This document shows, one piece after another, positions 43,578 to 51,444 of a stretch of DNA of 64,000 bases. A program made the position numbers and the translations under genes. Source of the stretch: Flavobacteriales bacterium UBA7878 (GTDB taxonomy: Bacteria; Bacteroidota; Bacteroidia; Flavobacteriales; Schleiferiaceae); assembly GCA_002501205.1 (NCBI GenBank), contig DLRW01000026.1, positions 1 to 64,000 on the forward strand. Reading direction: 5' to 3'. Position 1 is the first letter of the stretch, and the number at the start of each line of letters is the position of its first letter. The notes below the pieces were generated by a model. That model saw only the letters and a list, made by a program, of their open reading frames with translations, made no database searches and was not told where the DNA came from.

Positions 43578-44737
43578 TGACTGATAACTTTTATTTTTTC
43601 TTTTACGAGACGGGCTTTTGCTCGTGCCGCTTCTAAATCGGGGTCGATAATAGTAACGTGTCCCATTTTCCGAAAAGGACGAGTTTCGGCCTTACCATAG
43701 AGGTGAACATAAACACCACTTAAAGCCATAATTTCTTCAATGCCCTCATAATATACGGGGCCGGTATGGTTCTCTTCGCCTACCAGGTTTACCATTACCG
43801 CAGGTTGAATGGTTTCTGTAGAACCTAAGGGAAGGTCTAAAATGGCACGTAAATGTTGCTCAAATTGTGAGCTTACATTGCCTTCTATACTAAGATGTCC
43901 TGAATTGTGTACGCGTGGTGCTACTTCATTAATCAGGATCATTCCGTCTTTAGTGAGAAACATCTCTACTGCCAGAATTCCAACTATCCCCAGTTTTTCG
44001 GCAACCATACGGGCTAATTCTTGAGCCTTGTTGCTGATGCTCTTCTCAACATTGCCGGGGCTGAACACATATTCCACCAAATTAGCTTCGGGGTGGAAAT
44101 CCATTTCTACCGTAGGGAAAGAGCGGCATTCGCCATTTGCAGATCGGGCTACGACCACAGCCATTTCCTTTTCGAAAGGAACCAGGCTTTCTGCCAAACA
44201 AGGTACATCTGGTACAGGTTCCAAATCCGTTTCCTGCCGAATCATGGCTACCCCACGGCCATCAAAACCACCTGTGCTCTGTTTCCAAACAAATGGAAAG
44301 GGAACCTGTTGTTTGTTAATAGCCGCCATCAGTTCCTCTTTGTTTTCGAAACTGATGAAATCTGCCGTAGGGATAAGGTTTTCCTTGTAGAAATTCTTTT
44401 GGCGAATCTTACTTTGGATTAGACGAATGATATGGGGCTGCGGAAACACCTTCTTACCTTCCTCTTCCAGCTTTTGAAGGGCTTCAACGCTTACATTTTC
44501 AATTTCGATGGTTAGTACATCGCAGTTTTGTCCGAATTGATAGACAGTATCAAAATCTGTAAGGGAGCCGACCGTAAATTCATTGCTTCCCAATCTACAT
44601 GGTGCTACCTCACTAGGGTCTAAAACTGAGGTTCCAATATCCAATCGTCGGGTTTCTTGCAGCAGCATTTTACCTAGCTGTCCGCCGCCAACAATTCCTA
44701 ATCTGAAATCTGAGGAGTAGTAATTCTTAGTGTTCAT
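43574..44737 (-). CDS. purK: N5-carboxyaminoimidazole ribonucleotide synthase
   Basis: A 387-residue ATP-grasp enzyme that carboxylates AIR with bicarbonate and ATP. It shows LGIVGGGQLGKMLLQE at the N-terminus, the ATP-grasp segments WKQSTGGFDGRGVAMI and FEKEMAVVVARSANGE, and EMFLTKDGMILINEVAPRVH with metal-binding Glu/Asn, then NSGHLSIEG. Full family length. It overlaps the SprT-like gene by 11 bases upstream and purE by four downstream, making one transcriptional unit. Confidence 0.96.
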   Translation of the reverse strand: MNTKNYYSSDFRLGIVGGGQLGKMLLQETRRLDIGTSVLDPSEVAPCRLGSNEFTVGSLTDFDTVYQFGQNCDVLTIEIENVSVEALQKLEEEGKKVFPQPHIIRLIQSKIRQKNFYKENLIPTADFISFENKEELMAAINKQQVPFPFVWKQSTGGFDGRGVAMIRQETDLEPVPDVPCLAESLVPFEKEMAVVVARSANGECRSFPTVEMDFHPEANLVEYVFSPGNVEKSISNKAQELARMVAEKLGIVGILAVEMFLTKDGMILINEVAPRVHNSGHLSIEGNVSSQFEQHLRAILDLPLGSTETIQPAVMVNLVGEENHTGPVYYEGIEEIMALSGVYVHLYGKAETRPFRKMGHVTIIDPDLEAARAKARLVKEKIKVISQ

Positions 44738-45365
44738 TTGTTTCCTTCCAAATCCCGACTTCTGCCAGGGGGTGTACCATAAATTGACGACCGCTTTTTA
44801 CTTCGTCACATTTGTAGCGCTTTCGACTTTTAGGACCTTTCTTAAAGATGCGGCCATTAAGCACGAAGATTGCGCCGGGTTCTAAATCTTCGACAAAGGT
44901 ACGAGGCTCTGCCGATTCTTGTTGATCGAATTCTTTGAGTACGCGAAGCAGCTGATGATCCGTTGCTGAGCTGGCATGTCCACGGGCTAAACTGGCGCGA
45001 AAAGCTCGTTCCAGTTTGATGGGGAAAATTTGGGCATCCAAGAAAGGACTGCCAATTTCTCGAAAGCAAAATTGCCATTCTTCACCATGAGCCTTAATCT
45101 TACGGCCAAATTTATCGAAGGCCACAAGGTGAGCGTACTCATGTAAGAGGGTTATAAGAAAAGCATAAGGGTTGAGGTCGCCATTTACCGAAATACGATG
45201 TGCTTCTCCTTTTTGCGGATAGCGATAATCACCAAATTTGGTTTTTCGAGGCTTGCTAACTTTTAGCTGCAAGGGATAGCGATCCAGTAATGGGCGAAGA
45301 AGTTCTAAACTGCCAGAGGGCAAGTATTTATTGAGGGCCGCAAAAGGATCCGGTCCTTGCTTCAT
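44727..45365 (-). CDS. SprT-like zinc-binding protein
   Basis: A 212-residue protein with a SprT-type metal site, LLHEYAHLVAFDKFG (HExxH) followed by a third possible ligand in KAHGEEWQFCFREIG. A C-terminal part has GAIFVLNGRIFKKGPKSRKR and YKCDEVKSGRQFMVHPLAEV, like the zinc-ribbon-type tail of SprT proteins. Related proteins (Spartan) cut DNA-protein crosslinks, but bacterial SprT roles are little known. It overlaps purK by 11 bases, and its start overlaps the stop of a 39-residue lipoprotein gene as ATGA. Confidence 0.88.
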   Translation of the reverse strand: MKQGPDPFAALNKYLPSGSLELLRPLLDRYPLQLKVSKPRKTKFGDYRYPQKGEAHRISVNGDLNPYAFLITLLHEYAHLVAFDKFGRKIKAHGEEWQFCFREIGSPFLDAQIFPIKLERAFRASLARGHASSATDHQLLRVLKEFDQQESAEPRTFVEDLEPGAIFVLNGRIFKKGPKSRKRYKCDEVKSGRQFMVHPLAEVGIWKETNEH

Positions 45366-45481
45366 CGGAGCTCAGTTTTGCCCGGACAGTTGCAAGGTTC
45401 CAATCCTCTGCAGGCGGTAAAAGCCAAACAAAGCAGGAGGGCAATCAAGAAGGGGAGTTTTCGTAAAATGCCTTTCTTCAT
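45362..45481 (-). CDS. 39-residue lipoprotein upstream of sprT-like gene
   Basis: A short frame from an ATG at 45481 encodes MKKGILRKLPFLIALLLCLA plus a 19-residue end with FTACRGLEPCNCPG. The positively charged start, hydrophobic stretch and lipobox FTAC make a textbook lipoprotein signal; the mature peptide would be only 16 residues with three cysteines (lipid Cys plus Cys30 and Cys32). The stop overlaps the SprT-like start (ATGA), and a perfect -7 box lies 15 bases before the ATG. Bacteroidota have other tiny cysteine-containing lipoproteins, but I know no function. Confidence 0.75.
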   Translation of the reverse strand: MKKGILRKLPFLIALLLCLAFTACRGLEPCNCPGKTELR

Positions 45482-45496
45482 AATAAGAGCTCCATG

Positions 45497-45504
45497 CAAA
45501 ATTA
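45497..45504 (-). promoter_or_regulatory. -7 box for lipoprotein-sprT-purK-purE operon
   Basis: The reverse strand reads TAATTTTG, a perfect TAnnTTTG, 15 bases before the small lipoprotein start. A TTG at 45534-45532 could be the -33 element but the spacing of 27 is too long. It lies four bases from the opposing mlaE box. Confidence 0.45.
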
Positions 45505-45508
45505 CTCT

Positions 45509-45516
45509 TATTTTCG
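45509..45516 (+). promoter_or_regulatory. -7 box for mlaE-mlaF
   Basis: TATTTTCG, one mismatch to the consensus, ends four bases before the preferred mlaE ATG at 45521. No TTG at the right distance. Confidence 0.4.
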
Positions 45517-45520
45517 CGAT

Positions 45521-46267
45521 ATGTTTTTCAGCAAGTGGATTGAGTCTTTAGGGAAATACATGGTGCTTTTGGGGCGGACCTTTCGTCGACCTGAAAATGG
45601 CAAGATGTATTATAAAGCCTTTTTGAGTGATCTGGATTTACTGGGTATCAATTCCCTTGGAATCGTGGCAGTGATCTCCTTATTCGTGGGAGCTGTTGTG
45701 ACAATTCAAACCGCTTTTAATCTCGATGATCCGCTGATTCCTGATTATTACATTGCTATTGCCACTCGTGAGAGTATTGTTTTAGAGTTCTCCCCTACGA
45801 TTATCAGCTTGATATTAGCGGGTAAGGTGGGCTCCAATATTGCTTCAACCTTGGGTAGTATGCGTGTTTCAGAGCAAATAGATGCCCTGGAAGTTATGGG
45901 GGTGAATCCTGCTTCCTATTTGATTGCACCTAAAATTGCAGCGCTTGCTTTCTTTAATCCCATCCTTATTATTATCAGTATGGCTTTGGGTTTAGTAGGC
46001 GGTTATTTGGCATCTATCGGCGGTGTAATGTCCGCAGAGGATTATATCTATGGGCTTACGGTTGACTTCAATGCCTATCATATCACTTACGCTTTGATAA
46101 AGACCTTTGTGTTTGCATTTTTGATTGTTAGCATTAGCGCCTATTTCGGATTTTACGTCCGAGGTGGTGCTATCGAGGTGGGGATCAATGCAACCAAGGC
46201 GGTTGTGAGCAGCTCCGTTGCTATTATCGTAAGTAACTATATGCTAACCCAAGTATTGCTGGTCTAA
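45521..46267 (+). CDS. mlaE: MlaE-type lipid transport permease
   Basis: A 248-residue permease of the MlaE family with about five to six membrane helices. Signatures include INSLGIVAVISLFVGAVVTI near 45-65, FSPTIISLILAGKVGSNIAS near 100-120, and IDALEVMGVNPASYLIAPKI near 130-150. These permeases move phospholipids between inner and outer membranes. The start at 45521 is preferred over ATG 45494, since the longer form would begin before the -7 box of its own promoter. Next comes its ATPase, with stop and start touching. No MlaD substrate-binding gene follows here, so it must lie elsewhere. Confidence 0.9.
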   Translation: MFFSKWIESLGKYMVLLGRTFRRPENGKMYYKAFLSDLDLLGINSLGIVAVISLFVGAVVTIQTAFNLDDPLIPDYYIAIATRESIVLEFSPTIISLILAGKVGSNIASTLGSMRVSEQIDALEVMGVNPASYLIAPKIAALAFFNPILIIISMALGLVGGYLASIGGVMSAEDYIYGLTVDFNAYHITYALIKTFVFAFLIVSISAYFGFYVRGGAIEVGINATKAVVSSSVAIIVSNYMLTQVLLV

Positions 46268-47019
46268 TGATCGAAGTAAAAGAAATACGTAAGTCTTTCG
46301 GGGAGCATGAAGTGCTTAAAGGTATTGATGCTTCCTTTTACAAGGGGAAGACTAATTTGATTATTGGTCAGAGTGGTTCCGGGAAAACCGTTTTCCTTAA
46401 ATCTCTGGTAGGCTTGCACGAAATTGATTCGGGAGAGATTGAATACGATGGCACGGCTTTAGGCGGTTTAAATCGTAAGGATCGCAAGAGTTTGCGCACT
46501 GAAATGGGCATGGTGTTTCAAGGAAATGCCTTGTTTGATTCTTTGACGATCGAAGAGAATGTAACCTTCGCCCTAAGCATGTTTAGTGAAATGTCGGCCG
46601 CCGAGAAAAAGGACCGGGCTGACTTTTGCTTGGAACGGGTTAATCTACCCGGTGTAAATCAAAAATTCCCTTCGGAATTATCTGGAGGTATGCAAAAGCG
46701 GGTGGCTATTGCACGTGCCATAAGCATGAATCCGAATTACCTCTTTTGTGATGAGCCTAACTCAGGTTTAGATCCTAAAACAGCGATTGTAATCGATCAG
46801 CTTTTACAAGAGATTACTCAGGAGTTTGAGATGACTACCGTTATCAATACCCATGATATGAACTCCGTAATTGAGATTGGGGACCATATCATTTTTATTA
46901 AGGATGGTAAGAAAGCCTGGCAGGGAACTGGAGAGGAAATCCTTAGTACTGACAATACTGAAATTGTTGACTTCGTGTATAGCTCAGAACTCTTTAAGAA
47001 GATCCGTCGCAAGCTTTAA
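46267..47019 (+). CDS. mlaF: MlaF-type ABC transporter ATPase
   Basis: A 250-residue ABC ATPase: Walker A IIGQSGSGKTVFLKSL at about 33-48, signature FPSELSGGMQKRVAIARAI at about 138-156, Walker B YLFCDEPNSGLDPKT, and switch histidine in VINTHDMNSV. The GMQKRV signature is typical of MlaF. It powers the MlaE permease for phospholipid transport and outer-membrane asymmetry. Its start overlaps the permease's stop by one base. The 102-base gap downstream contains only the terminator of the convergent T9SS cargo gene. Confidence 0.94.
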   Translation: MIEVKEIRKSFGEHEVLKGIDASFYKGKTNLIIGQSGSGKTVFLKSLVGLHEIDSGEIEYDGTALGGLNRKDRKSLRTEMGMVFQGNALFDSLTIEENVTFALSMFSEMSAAEKKDRADFCLERVNLPGVNQKFPSELSGGMQKRVAIARAISMNPNYLFCDEPNSGLDPKTAIVIDQLLQEITQEFEMTTVINTHDMNSVIEIGDHIIFIKDGKKAWQGTGEEILSTDNTEIVDFVYSSELFKKIRRKL

Positions 47020-47063
47020 ATCTTTTCGAGCCCCTAAGGTTCTGATCTTGGCATTTTACAGCA

Positions 47064-47099
47064 TAAAAAAAGCCGCCTCGGTAATACCAAGACGGCTTT
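47064..47099 (-). terminator. Terminator of T9SS cargo gene 1
   Basis: On the minus strand GCCGTCTTGG pairs with CCGAGGCGGC through two G-U pairs, loop TATTA-rich, followed by seven T. The plus strand has mismatches at these points, so it acts mainly in the minus direction. Confidence 0.85.
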
Positions 47100-47121
47100 C
47101 TGAATCTAAAGCTTCTTCAGA

Positions 47122-49161
47122 TTATTGAACCTGAAGTTTGATGGTTCTGTTTAAACCTTCGCCTTCAATTTGAAGAAGGTAAACACCTGGTTTCAAGTCG
47201 TTGAAGTTGAATTCGCGACGCTCATTTTCGTTCACGGTTACTTCATCGCTATAGTGTACGCGACCTACCATGTCGATAAGGTTTAAAGAGTAGGTACCAC
47301 CTTGGTGGAATGCTACTGAACCTTCGCCATTGGTTGGGTTAGGATACACGCTGAAACGGTTGATATCATTTTCAGAAATGCTTACGTCGTAACGTGGAGC
47401 ATCAGCTACAGCTAAACGGATGATAGGAGCTTCGAAAGTACTAGAGTTCAAGAAGCCACCGAACCAGTCACCGTCGCCAGTTTGGAATACTGCAGACTCG
47501 GAAGGTTGGAAGTACTGAGCGCTGTTAGCGATACGTACCACACCACCCGCTGCATTAGGGAAGAAGTTTACGATTACAAAGTAGGTTCCGGTAGGAACGG
47601 TTAATGGACGTTCAACTTCTGTCCAGTTACCATTGTCATAAACGCTGTCTAAGGTGCTGAATGGGAAACGGATCAGACCACCGATAGAGTTAGCATTTAA
47701 GGTATAAGTACGAGTGAATACTGGAGTAGTTCCAGCTGGGAAACCAGCGTTGAAAGCAAAACCTGCAGTATCGAAAAGACTGATTTCTAAGTCGGCAGTA
47801 GAGTCAGTACGAGTAGATAAGTAAATATCCACACCGTCTAAGAATACTAATCCAGAACCGGTACTGTCAGAATCTTCGTTTTCTAAAGCGTAACGAGTAC
47901 CAGCAGCTACCATATCACCTACAGCGCTAGTAGTACCGAAGAAGTTATCGATAGTTCCCCAATCTACACCGTAGTTGTTTTCACGAACACTGAAGCTAAC
48001 AGTGTCGGTAGCATTGGTGGTAGATACGGAAAGGCTGTCAGAAGTAATCTTGTAGATGAAAGTATACTCATCAACAGCAGTAGGAGTCCAAGATGGAGTA
48101 GTTAAAGTGTTGAAGTCTAAGGTGTCCAACATTGGTAAAGAAGCACCAGCTGGAGAGCTAACAGTAGTTACAAGACCACCGTTTCCGTCGTAAATCTCTA
48201 CTTCTAACTTGATGTTAGTTTGAGTTACAGAACCGTAGTTGTATACGTTAGCATCGAAGCTAATAGGAACGATTTGATCGTCATTCATAACACCGTATTT
48301 GGTGTAAGAAGGATTTCCGTTAAAGGTGATATCTTGAGGAGGTGCACCGTTGAATTCAGTAAAACGGAAAGCATTTTCAGGAAGTGAACGCAATTCGATA
48401 TCGTCTAACATCCAGTAGTAGTAACCAGTACCGTTAGTGTTACCAGGCTTGTTACCAGCGTAAATAAACTGGATCATGGCTTGAGATTCACCACCGATGT
48501 ATCCTGATACGTTGAAAGTTTCTACACCATCATCGTCAGAATCAGTGTTTACTTCCAGATCTTCATATAATTCAATGGTATCGTTCCAGGTTTGACCAGC
48601 GTCTTTACTGAAAGCAATGAAATAACGGCTGAAGAATTGACGAGCGTAAGAATTTACTCTTAATTCTACTGCTGTCTCACCACTAAGGTCGATGGTATCC
48701 GTAAGTAAACGACCAATGTGAGGAGCTGGAGCAACGCCACTACCAGGATTGGTTTGGCTACCTGCGTTATCCAGGAAGTCGGAATCGAAAATTACGAAAC
48801 CATTACCAGCGGTTGGGCTTACGATGGGGCCAGTACCTTGGGCCCAAGCTCCACGAGAACCGGTAGTGTTGCTAGGAGTGGTGCTAGGTCCACGATATTC
48901 CCAAGCAGAAAGCGCAGTGCTTCCGTTTTGTTGCCAATTGCTAGGAATGCCGTTCGAGAAGTCTTCGCTCCAGAATGTAGTAGTCGTAGCTGCACTCTCA
49001 ATTTGAGAGTTTTGGTTGTACCCGCGGTACTCCCGATTTAGCTCTTGTTTTTCAATGAGCGCCGGCTTAATTGCCATTGGGGCTTTGTTTCCTTGACTCT
49101 GAGCCAGAAGGCTACCTGAGCCGATAAGAACGGAGCCCAAAAGGATAGCTGCTTTTTTCAT
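47122..49161 (-). CDS. Secreted T9SS cargo protein (type A sorting domain), copy 1
   Basis: A 679-residue exported protein: signal peptide MKKAAILLGSVLIGSGSLLA, a large beta-rich domain of about 50-270 (FWSEDFSNGIPSNWQQNGS; YYYWMLDDIEL) resembling jelly-roll or MAM-like modules, a central beta-sandwich region, and a C-terminal type A sorting domain from about 605 (FSVYPNPTNGEGSVAF ... VYLLQIEGEGLNRTIKLQV). The T9SS exports it to the cell surface or medium and removes the sorting domain. No catalytic motif is recognised; adhesion is possible. It is paralogous over its full length to the gene at 49311-51314. Confidence 0.88.
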   Translation of the reverse strand: MKKAAILLGSVLIGSGSLLAQSQGNKAPMAIKPALIEKQELNREYRGYNQNSQIESAATTTTFWSEDFSNGIPSNWQQNGSTALSAWEYRGPSTTPSNTTGSRGAWAQGTGPIVSPTAGNGFVIFDSDFLDNAGSQTNPGSGVAPAPHIGRLLTDTIDLSGETAVELRVNSYARQFFSRYFIAFSKDAGQTWNDTIELYEDLEVNTDSDDDGVETFNVSGYIGGESQAMIQFIYAGNKPGNTNGTGYYYWMLDDIELRSLPENAFRFTEFNGAPPQDITFNGNPSYTKYGVMNDDQIVPISFDANVYNYGSVTQTNIKLEVEIYDGNGGLVTTVSSPAGASLPMLDTLDFNTLTTPSWTPTAVDEYTFIYKITSDSLSVSTTNATDTVSFSVRENNYGVDWGTIDNFFGTTSAVGDMVAAGTRYALENEDSDSTGSGLVFLDGVDIYLSTRTDSTADLEISLFDTAGFAFNAGFPAGTTPVFTRTYTLNANSIGGLIRFPFSTLDSVYDNGNWTEVERPLTVPTGTYFVIVNFFPNAAGGVVRIANSAQYFQPSESAVFQTGDGDWFGGFLNSSTFEAPIIRLAVADAPRYDVSISENDINRFSVYPNPTNGEGSVAFHQGGTYSLNLIDMVGRVHYSDEVTVNENERREFNFNDLKPGVYLLQIEGEGLNRTIKLQVQ

Positions 49162-49253
49162 ACTATAGTTTATAGGGATTTAAACCACAATATTAGCGGG
49201 AAGTGCTAGCCTTTGCTTGTCATTAATTGCCCTTTATCGATAGAGGGGGCAAT

Positions 49254-49292
49254 AAAAAATCCCGATTTGCAGGATGCAAACCGGGATTTTAA
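49254..49292 (-). terminator. Terminator of T9SS cargo gene 2
   Basis: On the minus strand, AAATCCCGGTTTGC pairs with GCAAATCGGGATTT through one G-U pair, loop ATCCT, followed by a T tract. The plus strand has a mismatch, so it works in the minus direction. Confidence 0.85.
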
Positions 49293-49310
49293 ATCTTAGG
49301 ACTACTCTTC

Positions 49311-51314
49311 TTACTTCACAGTAAGCTTCACAGTTTTATTCAAACGATCGCCTTTAACATTTACCATGTAAACACCCATTGGGTAATGGCTCATGTCGAA
49401 TTCGATGGTTTCGTTAGCATTCACGCTCTCTTCGATAGAGATTACGCGGCTGCCAGTCATGTCTAATACTTCGATAGTATAGTCTCCACCTTCTGCAAAT
49501 TCCATTTTGGTAGCACCTGCAGTTGGGTTAGGATACATGGTGAAGGCATCAAAGTTTTCTTCTTCTAATCCTTGATTAGGATCGTACTCAGCAACGTTCA
49601 AACGTAGGAAGGTTCCTTCGTGTACGTCAGAAGTAAATCCACCGTACCAGTTACCATCAGCTAACTGCATTACAGTAGAGTATCCAGGCTGATCGAAAGA
49701 AGCGTCATTCGCAATACGAATCACACCACCACTTGCATTAGGGAAGAAGTTGATGATCATCAAATAAGGCTGAGCTGGTAATACTAATGGGTTACCGTTA
49801 GCATCGTTCAAGTCGAAGTAAGCATTAGTTCCGATCAATGAACCATTCAAGGTGAATGATTTACGGAAAGCAGCAGTAGCTCCGGCTGGGAATCCAGCGT
49901 TGAAAGCAAAACCAGTGGTGTCGTAGAATGCAATCTCGATATCAGCAGTAGAGTCAGTCGATGAGCTCAACATAATATCTAAACCATCGATGTAGATTAA
50001 TCCTGATCCTGGGTTATTTGGATCTTCGTTGGTCAAGTCGTACATCGCACCCATTGCAATGATCTCTGGGTTAGCTGAGTTGGTACCTACATAGTTGTCT
50101 ACCACATTACGGTCTGGAGAGTAAAGGGTGTTGTTTACGTAGAATGCGAAAGTATCAGTAGCAGTAGTGGTAGCGCTGCTGATGCTGTCGGAAACTGCTT
50201 TCCAAACTAATAAGTAGCTAGCTTCTTGTGCTGGAGGAGTCCAGGTTGGAGTAGTTAAATTAGTGTAGTCGCAAGTGTCACCTGAAGCCAAGTTTGCGCA
50301 ACCAGGAGCACTAATGGTAGTTACTAAGCTAGGAGTACCAGTTACATCCCAAATTTCTACTTCTAAAGTAGCGTTGGTTTGAGTTTGAGTACCGTAGTTG
50401 ATGAAGTTACCATCAAAGTTTACAGGAACGATTTGGTTTACGTTCATGATACCGTACTTAGGATACTCACCACCGTTATTGTTGTAGATCATATCCTGGG
50501 GAGGAGCACCATTCCAAGCAGTAAAAGTGAACTGGTTTGCTGGAGGAGTACGTAATTCGATATCGTCGATCATCCAGAAGTAGTAACCGTTACCGTTGGT
50601 GTTTCCAGGAGTACCGTCGAAAATGAACTGCATTACCACCTGAGATTGACCACCGATGATAGAAGATACATTGGCTTGAGCGATGGCATTGTCTGCAGTA
50701 GCACCGTTTACAGGAACCACAGCATCGCCATAGAATTCAATGGTATCAGTGTAGGTGGCTCCACCGTCGGTAGAGAAAGCTACGTACCAATTAGAGTAGA
50801 AACGACGAGCATACATTTCGAATTTTAATTCGAGGTTGCTGTAGTTAGTACAATCGATGGTGTCAGTGATCAAACGACCAACGTGAGGCGCAGGAGCAGC
50901 TCCTGAAGCAAAGTTGGTGGTGTTTGCATTATCCAGGTAATCAGAATCAAAGATCATAAACCCGTTAGCCGTAGTCGTAGAAGCGATTGGGCTGTTTGTA
51001 GGAGGGGTGTTATTGATACCTGAATAGTAACCACGAGATCCGGAGGTATTACTTGGGGTAGTACTTGGACCGCGGTATTCCCACTGAGCAGTGGCTGGAG
51101 TACCGTTTTGGCTCCAGTCTGCTGGAATACCATTGGCAAAATCTTCACTCCAAACGGTAGTGGAGGCACTGGACTCAATATTCTGAGCAGCGCGTTTTAC
51201 ATGCTTAACTGGAGCTTCGTTAGGCTCAATAGTAGGTTCAACTTGAGGAACCCCTTGAGCATTTACAGCCATAGCAGCAGTTAAGCTAAGAAATAGGATA
51301 GCTGTTTTCTTCAT
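49311..51314 (-). CDS. Secreted T9SS cargo protein (type A sorting domain), copy 2
   Basis: A 667-residue exported protein closely related to the neighbouring copy: signal peptide MKKTAILFLSLTAAMAVNAQ, N-terminal domain with VWSEDFANGIPADWSQNGTP and YYFWMIDDIELRTPP, GVIRIANDASFDQPGYSTVM near 560, and a C-terminal type A sorting domain (FTMYPNPTAGATKMEF, final LNKTVKLTVK). The two are tandem paralogues with separate promoters and terminators. It has the best promoter in this part of the window, suggesting high expression. Function unknown; a surface-layer, adhesin or matrix component is plausible. Confidence 0.88.
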   Translation of the reverse strand: MKKTAILFLSLTAAMAVNAQGVPQVEPTIEPNEAPVKHVKRAAQNIESSASTTVWSEDFANGIPADWSQNGTPATAQWEYRGPSTTPSNTSGSRGYYSGINNTPPTNSPIASTTTANGFMIFDSDYLDNANTTNFASGAAPAPHVGRLITDTIDCTNYSNLELKFEMYARRFYSNWYVAFSTDGGATYTDTIEFYGDAVVPVNGATADNAIAQANVSSIIGGQSQVVMQFIFDGTPGNTNGNGYYFWMIDDIELRTPPANQFTFTAWNGAPPQDMIYNNNGGEYPKYGIMNVNQIVPVNFDGNFINYGTQTQTNATLEVEIWDVTGTPSLVTTISAPGCANLASGDTCDYTNLTTPTWTPPAQEASYLLVWKAVSDSISSATTTATDTFAFYVNNTLYSPDRNVVDNYVGTNSANPEIIAMGAMYDLTNEDPNNPGSGLIYIDGLDIMLSSSTDSTADIEIAFYDTTGFAFNAGFPAGATAAFRKSFTLNGSLIGTNAYFDLNDANGNPLVLPAQPYLMIINFFPNASGGVIRIANDASFDQPGYSTVMQLADGNWYGGFTSDVHEGTFLRLNVAEYDPNQGLEEENFDAFTMYPNPTAGATKMEFAEGGDYTIEVLDMTGSRVISIEESVNANETIEFDMSHYPMGVYMVNVKGDRLNKTVKLTVK

Positions 51315-51355
51315 GTTCTTGAATTAAGGGTTATAACGTATTAACACTAGGGTAA

Positions 51356-51385
51356 CAAAAATAACAAACAAATGGTTTAGAGCAA
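51356..51385 (-). promoter_or_regulatory. Promoter of T9SS cargo gene 2
   Basis: On the minus strand TTG (51385-51383), 19 bases, then a perfect TATTTTTG (51363-51356). This is the most complete Bacteroidota-type promoter in the window. The leader to the ATG at 51314 is about 35 bases. Confidence 0.7.
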
Positions 51386-51386
51386 G

Positions 51387-51415
51387 AAAAAAGGGAGCCC
51401 ATTGAGCTCCCTTTC
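51387..51415 (-). terminator. Terminator of gcvP
   Basis: Stem GGGAGC/GCTCCC (51393-51398 with 51406-51411) with a six-T tract on the minus side. It ends gcvP just before the promoter of the next gene on the same strand. Confidence 0.85.
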
Positions 51416-51444
51416 TATTATTTAGACAGATTTTCCCTGCTTTT

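Noticed and set aside
45357..45551. 64-residue plus-strand frame opposite the small lipoprotein
   Set aside because: No RBS, box or domain; the minus-strand 39-residue lipoprotein explains the region better.
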